DNA of 64,000 nt from Nonomuraea sediminis (GTDB lineage Bacteria > Actinomycetota > Actinomycetes > Streptosporangiales > Streptosporangiaceae). Positions 58,334 through 64,000 of the stretch are shown in pieces. Below the pieces are notes generated by a model. It was not told where the DNA came from and searched no databases. It was given only the letters and a program-made list of their open reading frames with translations. Location: positions 682,001 to 746,000 of the forward strand of contig NZ_JAHDTI010000001.1 in assembly GCF_018531495.1 (NCBI RefSeq). The letters are read 5' to 3'. The first letter of the stretch is position 1, and each line of letters opens with the position of its first letter. A program made the position numbers and the translations under genes.

Positions 58334-59860
58334 TCACTGTCCGGTCGAGGGCGCGGTAGCCGTGGGCGTCTGCGACACCGTGGGCGTCACCGAGGGCGAC
58401 TCGCCGGGGCCGTCCTGCGGGATCGTGGTGATCGACGTCGAAGGCTGCGGGCAGTCGTGGCGGGCCGACTTGCCGCGCTGCTTGCCCGCCGGGTTCATGC
58501 AGTCGCCCTGGTCGCCGGTGCCCGGCTCGCCCGGCCGGTTGTCGACCACGGGCGGCTGGCCGCCCTGCCGGTCGGGCGTCGGGATCAGGGTGGTGACCAT
58601 GCCCCTGGTCGGCGACTGGGTGACGAACACCGTGGGCGCGGTGGCGGTCGCGGTGACCGTGCCGTAGGAGGCGGGCAGCGGGCTCGTCGGGCGCAGCGTG
58701 GAGTCGACGGTGCCGTGCGGCTGCACCATCGGCGGTACGGCGGGCAGTTGCGAGCTGCCGCCGATCCGCATGCCGTCGCCGGTGCCGGCCGCGATCACGG
58801 TCACGGCCGCGATCGACACGGTGGCCAGGGCGGCGAAGCTGGCGTGCGACAGGTGGGCTCCCGCCTTGGCCCTGCGGCGACGGGGCGCGGCGGTCTCCTG
58901 CTCGGCGGCGGGTCGCGGCGCCAGCCGTACCCTGCCCGCACCGGCCGGATAGGGGACGGGCGTCCAGATCTCCTCCAGGACGCCCGTCACCGCGTCGCGC
59001 AGGTCCCAGGGGTCGCCGACACCCCCGGCGGCCAGCAGCGCGCGTAACAGGTCGGCCGCCTTGGGCCGCTCGGCGGGCGCCTTGGCCAGCGTCGCCTCCA
59101 CGGCGGGCCGCAGCAGCGCGGGCACGCCCTCGAGCCGCGGCGGCTCCAGCAGGATGCGCCGCGTCAGCACGTCCGCCTCGCCCCCGCCGAAGGGATGCTC
59201 GCCCGAGGCGGCGAAGGCGACCAGGCACCCCCAGGAGAAGACATCGGAGGCCGGTACGGCAGCGCCGCCGGTGAGCCGCTCGGGCGCCACCCAGCCGGGG
59301 CTGCCCATCACCTGGCCGGCCTGCGTGTGCGCGGCGAGCGTGTCGACGTCGCGGGCGATGCCGAAGTCGATCACGCGCGGCCCGTGCGTCGACAGCAGCA
59401 CGTTGCCCGGCTTCAGGTCGCGGTGGACGAGCCCCGCCTCGTGCACCGCGACCAGCGCGGCCGCCACGCCCAGGGCCACGCCGTAGGCCAGATCGGGGGT
59501 CAGCGGCCCGCGCGCCATCACCACCTGTGACAGCGCGGGACCCGGGATGTACTCGGTGACCAGGTAGGGCCGGTCCTTGTCGGTGCCGTCCTCGATGACC
59601 GCGGCCGTGCAGAAGGGCACCACTCGCCGGGAGAAGGACACCTCCTCGGCGAAGCGGGCCCGCAGCGTCGGGTCGTTCAGGTGCACCGCGTGCGGGGTCT
59701 TCAGCGCGACCAGCCCGCCCTGCGGGTGCTCGGCCAGGTAGACCACGCCCATGCCGCCTGTGCCCAGGCGGCCGAGCAGGAGGTATCGGCCGATGATGAC
59801 CGGGTCGCCCACCGTAAGCGGTCGCACGCCTGGAGGCATGTCGCTCGAACCACGCGCCAT
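58334..59860 (-). CDS. PknB-type Ser/Thr protein kinase
   Basis: ATG 59860 gives 508 residues: kinase domain 22-285 with GTGGMG (33-38), K54, HRDLKPGN (HRD 146-148), DFG 165-167 and APE. A juxtamembrane region, one membrane helix (about 350-368) and an extracellular P/T/S-rich tail follow. No PASTA domain is present; the tail has two cysteines. It phosphorylates Ser/Thr in signalling. The target is unknown. Confidence 0.92.
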   Translation of the reverse strand: MARGSSDMPPGVRPLTVGDPVIIGRYLLLGRLGTGGMGVVYLAEHPQGGLVALKTPHAVHLNDPTLRARFAEEVSFSRRVVPFCTAAVIEDGTDKDRPYLVTEYIPGPALSQVVMARGPLTPDLAYGVALGVAAALVAVHEAGLVHRDLKPGNVLLSTHGPRVIDFGIARDVDTLAAHTQAGQVMGSPGWVAPERLTGGAAVPASDVFSWGCLVAFAASGEHPFGGGEADVLTRRILLEPPRLEGVPALLRPAVEATLAKAPAERPKAADLLRALLAAGGVGDPWDLRDAVTGVLEEIWTPVPYPAGAGRVRLAPRPAAEQETAAPRRRRAKAGAHLSHASFAALATVSIAAVTVIAAGTGDGMRIGGSSQLPAVPPMVQPHGTVDSTLRPTSPLPASYGTVTATATAPTVFVTQSPTRGMVTTLIPTPDRQGGQPPVVDNRPGEPGTGDQGDCMNPAGKQRGKSARHDCPQPSTSITTIPQDGPGESPSVTPTVSQTPTATAPSTGQ

Positions 59861-60015
59861 CCGGTTTTCGCCTCTCCTGTCTGGGACACGGCAAAGCACA
59901 CTGTGGTCCCAACCGAGAGGCGATTCCGCATGTCTTTCACAAGGGGTATCGCAGGTAAGGCGTTCCTACCCTCCAGGTAAGTAAGAGCTGTGACTCGACG
60001 GTCTGAAGTGGCGTT

Positions 60016-60855
60016 TTACGACGAAGCGAGCTCCGCCGACTCCTCCGCCTCGATCTGTCGGTTCCAGTCCTTCTTGACCGCGCGCCAGCCCTCGTCGTCG
60101 ACGCCCAGCCGCCAGTAGCCGGAGATCGACAGCCGCTCGGCCGGGACCCGCCGCTCCACCCGCAGCAGGTGCCGCAGCTGCTTGACGAAGGCCGCCTCGC
60201 CGTGGACGAAGGCGTGTACGTCCTGGCCAGGGAACTCCAGCTCCCGCACCGCGGCTACCAGCGCCTCGCCCGCCTTCGCGCCGCGCCTGTGTACCCAGGT
60301 GATGCGGGCGTCGGCGGCCGTCTCCAGCTTCTGCTCCTCCTCCGACGCCTCCACCTCGACGAACACGTGCGCGAGCGCGCCCGCGGGCAGCGCCTCGAGC
60401 GCGGTGGCGATCGCGGGCAGCGCGCTCTCGTCGCCCGCCAGCAGGTGCCAGCCCGCGGCGGGATCGGGCGCGTAGCCACCGCCGGGGCCGAGCATCATCA
60501 GCACGTCGCCCGGCTTGGCGTTGGCCGCCCACGGGCCCGCCAGGCCCTCGTCGCCGTGGTAGACGAAGTCCAGCGTGAGCTCGCCCGCGTCGGGGTCCCA
60601 GGCGCGCACGGTGTAGGTGCGCAGGCGCGGCCACAGCTCGCGGGGCATCGTCTCGCGCACGTTGCGCACGCTGAACGGCTCCGGGTAGTCGACCCCCTCG
60701 TGCGGGAAGACGAGCTTGACGTAGTGGTCGGTGAGCCCCTCGGTGGCGAAATCCTTCAGCCCGTCACCCCCGACCACGACGCGGATCATGTGCGGAGTGA
60801 TCCGCTCTGTACGCAGCACGATGCCGCGGTGGTGGTCTGTGGGCTTGTCGGCCAT
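60016..60855 (-). CDS. Siderophore-interacting protein (ferric reductase)
   Basis: The 279-residue product has an FAD-binding barrel with RTYTVRAWD (about 78-86), then a NAD(P)H-type domain ending in LSISGYWRLGVDDEGWRAVKKDW, the ViuB/SIP family signature. It reduces ferric siderophores to release iron in the cytoplasm. An 18-bp iron box lies 18 bp before the start, so iron-dependent repression by an IdeR/DtxR protein is expected. Confidence 0.9.
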   Translation of the reverse strand: MADKPTDHHRGIVLRTERITPHMIRVVVGGDGLKDFATEGLTDHYVKLVFPHEGVDYPEPFSVRNVRETMPRELWPRLRTYTVRAWDPDAGELTLDFVYHGDEGLAGPWAANAKPGDVLMMLGPGGGYAPDPAAGWHLLAGDESALPAIATALEALPAGALAHVFVEVEASEEEQKLETAADARITWVHRRGAKAGEALVAAVRELEFPGQDVHAFVHGEAAFVKQLRHLLRVERRVPAERLSISGYWRLGVDDEGWRAVKKDWNRQIEAEESAELASS

Positions 60856-60872
60856 CCCGTGCTCCTCCGGCT

Positions 60873-60890
60873 AGTTAGGCTTGCCTAACT
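60873..60890 (-). promoter_or_regulatory. IdeR/DtxR iron box
   Basis: AGTTAGGCTTGCCTAACT is a perfect 18-bp dyad matching the IdeR/DmdR consensus, just upstream of the siderophore-interacting protein gene. Confidence 0.85.
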
Positions 60891-60909
60891 CAACCGTACC
60901 GTACCGCGA

Positions 60910-61878
60910 TCAGGCCGCGGCAGCCGTATTCTCGCCCGCGGGCGGTTCGAGCGCGGACAGGAAGCCCGCCATGTGGCGGAAGGCCAGGCGCGCCTCCGGC
61001 AGCACGTCGGCCAGGATCGGGAACACGTGCGGCATCCGCGGCCACTCCTCGTAGGTGACCGGCACCCCCGCCTGGCGGGCGCGCAGCGCCACCCTACGTC
61101 CCTCGTCCCGCAGCACCTCCGTCGAACCCGTCACGATCATCAGCGGCGGCAGCCCCGTGTAGTCGCCGAGCACCGGCGAGACCAGCGGATCGCGCGCATC
61201 CAAGCCGGCGGTCCAGCGCCGGGCCAGCCAGCGGATCCTGCTCTCCGGCAGCATCGGGTCCTGCCACCGGTTCGCGCGGCGCGGCACGTCGGTCAGGTCC
61301 GCCCACGGCGACAGGCAGATCGCCGCCGCCGGCACCGGCAGGCCGCGGTCGCGCAGCGCCAGCAGCGTCGCCAGCGTCAGGTGCCCGCCGGCAGAATCCC
61401 CGGCTAACAGCACGTCACCCGGCTCGTAGCCGCGATCGAGCAGGCAGCGGTAGGCCTCGACGGCGTCGCTCAGCGAGGCCGACAGCGGGTGCACCGGCCC
61501 TTGCCGGTAGTCCAGCGCCAGCACCGGGCGCCGCGCGGTCACCGACAGCCGCCAGGTGATCGGCCGGTGCGTGCGCGGCGAGCAGGCGAAGTAGCCGCCG
61601 CCGTGGAAGTACAGCAGCACCTTGCGCTCGTCCAGGCCCTGCCCGGCGCGGATCCACTCGCCGCCGCACGCCGTGAATCTGGCCGGCGCCACGCCCACGT
61701 GCGCCGGCAGCGGCAGCGGCCTGGCCAGGCCGCCCAGGCGGGAGGCCCCGTGCAGCGCCAGCGGATGGCGCATCAGCAGGCTCGAGGCGGGCTTCAGCGT
61801 GGTACGCATCAGGCCCGTGAGCGCACGGGCCTGCCAGCTGAGGGGGTAGTCGGGGATCACGTCCCTGTCGATCTGCAT
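60910..61878 (-). CDS. Alpha/beta hydrolase, HSL family
   Basis: The 322-residue product has the oxyanion motif HGGG (92-95), GDSAGG with nucleophile S162, a DPLVSP segment bearing the acid and HVF with the catalytic histidine. This is the hormone-sensitive lipase (bacterial esterase IV) family, acting on short-chain esters. The iron box lies after its stop and concerns the next gene. Confidence 0.88.
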   Translation of the reverse strand: MQIDRDVIPDYPLSWQARALTGLMRTTLKPASSLLMRHPLALHGASRLGGLARPLPLPAHVGVAPARFTACGGEWIRAGQGLDERKVLLYFHGGGYFACSPRTHRPITWRLSVTARRPVLALDYRQGPVHPLSASLSDAVEAYRCLLDRGYEPGDVLLAGDSAGGHLTLATLLALRDRGLPVPAAAICLSPWADLTDVPRRANRWQDPMLPESRIRWLARRWTAGLDARDPLVSPVLGDYTGLPPLMIVTGSTEVLRDEGRRVALRARQAGVPVTYEEWPRMPHVFPILADVLPEARLAFRHMAGFLSALEPPAGENTAAAA

Positions 61879-61964
61879 GGGATCCCTCCGATGAATATCC
61901 TTCCCCGTAGAACATCGCTCTACTCGTTACGCGCGGATTTCGGACGTGTGCCACGCTGTCCTTC

Positions 61965-62348
61965 ATGGCCGGATACTCGGGGACTCCCCTGCCGCGCAAG
62001 CTGGGCATCAAGGACGACTCCCGCGTACTCGCCGTCGGCATGCCCGCCGGGCTCGACGTCGGCCTCGTCGACGAGCGTCCCGACGGCCTGCCGTACGACG
62101 TCATCCTGATCTTCTGCCCCGACGAGGCGACGCTGCGCGCGGAGTTCCCCTCGGCGGCCGGGCGGCTGGTCAAGAACGGCGGGCTGTGGGTGTGCTGGCC
62201 CAAACGCTCCAGCGGCGTGCCCACCGACCTGTCGGAGAACCCCATCCGCGACTACGGGCTGTCCATGGGCCTGGTCGACAACAAGGTCGCCGCCGTGGAC
62301 CAGACCTGGTCGGCGCTGCGTTTCGTTTATCGCGTTGCGGACCGCTGA
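61965..62348 (+). CDS. DUF3052 protein
   Basis: The 127-residue product matches the actinobacterial DUF3052 family: YSGTPLPRKLGIK, YDVILIFCPDEATL, NGGLWVCWPKRSSGVPTDLSENPIRDYGL, VDQTWSALRFVYR. Function unknown, although widely conserved. Confidence 0.85.
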   Translation: MAGYSGTPLPRKLGIKDDSRVLAVGMPAGLDVGLVDERPDGLPYDVILIFCPDEATLRAEFPSAAGRLVKNGGLWVCWPKRSSGVPTDLSENPIRDYGLSMGLVDNKVAAVDQTWSALRFVYRVADR

Positions 62349-62408
62349 CGACCCGGCGGATAATTCCACCTCCCCATCGATCGGCCCGCGCGAAAGCGTC
62401 GTGCCGTC

Positions 62409-63206
62409 ATGCCCTGGAGGTGCGCCCTCATCCCGTTGTACGTCCGGCTCGTCCGGTACGGCTTCCGCAAACACGCCACCTACGTCTGGGCGGCGCTGGC
62501 AGGCGCGTTCACCAACAGCGTCTTCGGCATCCTGCGCGCCTACATCCTCATCGCCCTCTGGCAGGCCAGGCCGGGCCTGGCCGGCTACGACGTCACCGAC
62601 GCCGTCACCTTCTGCTTCCTCACGCAGGCCTTCATCGGGCCGATGCAGCTGTTCGGCGGCGGCCTGACCCTTCCTGAGCGCATCCGCAGCGGCGACATCG
62701 CGCTCGACCTCGTCCGTCCAGCCTCGCTGCAACTGTGGTCGCTGGCCGAGGACCTGGGCAGGGCGGGCTACCTGTTCCTGGTGCGCGGCATCCCGCCGAC
62801 GCTGCTCGGCGCGGTCGTGTTCGGCATCACGCTGCCGCGCGAGCCGGTCGCGTTCCTGGCCGGCTTCACGCTGGGCGTGCTGGTCAGCTTCGGCTGGCGC
62901 TACCTGGTGGCGCTGTCGGTCTGCTGGCTCGTCGACGACCGCGCGGTGTCCACGCTGTCGCTGGTGCTGACCACGTTCATGTCCGGGATGATGATCCCTC
63001 TGGCGATCTTCCCCGGCTGGGTGGGCGAGACGGCCAGGGCGCTGCCGTGGGCGGCCATGGTCCAAGCGCCATCCGACCTGTATCTCGGCAAGGCTCCCGC
63101 CGGGCAGACCCTGGCCTTCCAGCTGTTCTGGGCCGTCGCGCTGCTCGCCCTGGGCGCGCTCGGCACCCGCGCGATCCGCCACAAGGTGGTGATCCAGGGT
63201 GGTTAG
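62409..63206 (+). CDS. ABC-2 type permease 1
   Basis: The 265-residue product has six membrane helices and a layout matching the ABC-2 permease family PF06182 (DUF990). It pairs with the next gene, which overlaps it by 8 bp, to form the membrane part of an exporter whose ATPase gene begins at 63990. Substrate unknown. Confidence 0.8.
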   Translation: MPWRCALIPLYVRLVRYGFRKHATYVWAALAGAFTNSVFGILRAYILIALWQARPGLAGYDVTDAVTFCFLTQAFIGPMQLFGGGLTLPERIRSGDIALDLVRPASLQLWSLAEDLGRAGYLFLVRGIPPTLLGAVVFGITLPREPVAFLAGFTLGVLVSFGWRYLVALSVCWLVDDRAVSTLSLVLTTFMSGMMIPLAIFPGWVGETARALPWAAMVQAPSDLYLGKAPAGQTLAFQLFWAVALLALGALGTRAIRHKVVIQGG

Positions 63207-63987
63207 AAGCTATGTCCTGCTGGCCTGGACCTGGACCCGCGCGGCCTCTGGGTATCCCGTGTCGTTCGTCATGCTGCTGGTGACCGGCTTCGTCATCGCC
63301 GGCCTGGACCTCGGCGTCATCCTGGTGATCTTCGCCAACACCACGACGCTGGCCGGCTTCTCCCGCGAGGAGGTCCTGTTCCTGTACGGCACGGCGATGG
63401 TCGCCTTCACCGTGGCCGACACGTTCTTCGGCAACCTGGACCGGATCAGCATCCATATCAAGGCGGGCACGCTCGACACGATGCTGATCAGGCCCGTCAG
63501 CGCGTGGATCCAGGCGGCCACCGACCGGTTCATGCCCACCCGGGCGAGCCGCGTCCTGCAGGCGCTGCTCGTCCTGGGATATGCCATGTCCGCGCTGCGC
63601 CTGGAGGCCGGGCGGCTGTGGATGATCCCGGTGATGATCGGGTGCGGGATCGTCATCTACGCCTCGCTGTGGACGATGGCAGGGGCGGTGCAGTTCGTGC
63701 TGACCGACGCGCCCGAGGTGGTCAACGCCTTCACCTACGGCAGCGGGGAGATGTCGCAGTACCCGTTCAGCGTCTACGGGCGCGACCTGGTGCGCGGCGT
63801 GACCTACGTGCTGCCGCTCGCCTTCATCAACTGGCAGCCGGCGCTGTACGTGCTGGGGCGCGAGGACCCGTTCGGCACGCCGTACTTCATGCGGTTCCTC
63901 GGGCCCGTCGCCGCCCTGCTGCTGGCCGTGCCGGCCGGGGCGGCCTGGCGGTGGGGCATCCGCAAGTACCGATCGACGGGGAGTTAG
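63199..63987 (+). CDS. ABC-2 type permease 2
   Basis: The 262-residue product has six membrane helices and the same family pattern (TLDTMLIRPVSAW after TM2, PLAFINWQPALYVLGRED near the end). It is the second half of the heterodimeric permease. Confidence 0.82.
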   Translation: MVRSYVLLAWTWTRAASGYPVSFVMLLVTGFVIAGLDLGVILVIFANTTTLAGFSREEVLFLYGTAMVAFTVADTFFGNLDRISIHIKAGTLDTMLIRPVSAWIQAATDRFMPTRASRVLQALLVLGYAMSALRLEAGRLWMIPVMIGCGIVIYASLWTMAGAVQFVLTDAPEVVNAFTYGSGEMSQYPFSVYGRDLVRGVTYVLPLAFINWQPALYVLGREDPFGTPYFMRFLGPVAALLLAVPAGAAWRWGIRKYRSTGS

Positions 63988-63989
63988 GG

Positions 63990-64000
63990 ATGATCGAACT
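63990..64000 (+). CDS. Start of next gene, probably the ABC ATPase (partial)
   Basis: ATG 63990 with GGGGAG upstream follows the permease stop by 2 bp. Only the first residues (M-I-E) are inside the window; the ATPase identity is inferred from operon order. Confidence 0.5.

Overview
The window is high-GC actinomycete DNA. A WhiB-family protein, glucosyl-3-phosphoglycerate synthase, an IdeR/DtxR-type iron box, a DUF3052 protein, an AfsR-like regulator and frequent GTG starts all point that way. A Streptosporangiales host such as Nonomuraea is my guess from gene content, not something the sequence proves.

Two parts meet near 38.8 kb. Positions 1 to about 38,800 are the right-hand part of an integrated mobile element, most likely a temperate actinophage. 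It ends with a tyrosine integrase (37460-38710), and its left end lies outside the window. No capsid, tail, terminase or conjugation gene is visible, so the phage call is an inference. Nearly all its genes run leftward in packed cassettes with 1-8 bp start/stop overlaps. From left to right it holds: (a) 77-10499, early genes (DnaJ-like, WhiB, HTH proteins, RuvC-like nuclease, a phiC31 Gp3-like recombination directionality protein, a PD-(D/E)XK nuclease); (b) 10500-16971, a control and cargo zone with a rightward repressor candidate, a LuxR-like regulator, an XRE-ImmA-membrane-PAP2 operon and a double-GntR regulator; (c) 17115-19018, a DnaQ-like exonuclease and a ParB-like protein; (d) 19062-22060, an insertion hot spot with a double ribbon-helix-helix protein, an IS5-family element, a GNAT gene and an IS110 remnant; (e) 22124-35054, an HU-like protein followed by a DNA-modification and anti-restriction block (DpdA-like transglycosylase, two PP-loop ATPases, C5-cytosine methyltransferase, DUF3560-N6-adenine methyltransferase, ArdC-like protein) and a PP2C phosphatase; (f) 35465-36882, a replication or regulation pair next to the integrase.

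Two families of repeated operator-like sites tie the element together. An 18-bp dyad (consensus GATWGCGGNNCCGCWATC) occurs ten times between 54 and 35139, always in the same orientation, mostly just after one gene's stop and before the next start, often followed by a GC-rich hairpin. A second GACGC-type site clusters at the control regions near 10.6, 22.46, 35.3 and 37.27 kb. Their spread on both sides of the cargo region argues for one regulatory unit.

From 38,830 to the end the DNA looks like ordinary chromosome: an acyl-CoA dehydrogenase, a lone MCE protein, an MFS exporter with a divergent TetR regulator, a very large AfsR-like regulator carrying three low-complexity inserts and a divergent FAD oxidase, a RamB-like regulator close to isocitrate lyase (glyoxylate shunt), gpgS, an OmpA-domain lipoprotein, a membrane HExxH protein, a Ser/Thr kinase, an iron-regulated siderophore-interacting protein, an esterase, and two ABC-2 permeases whose ATPase gene begins at the last bases.
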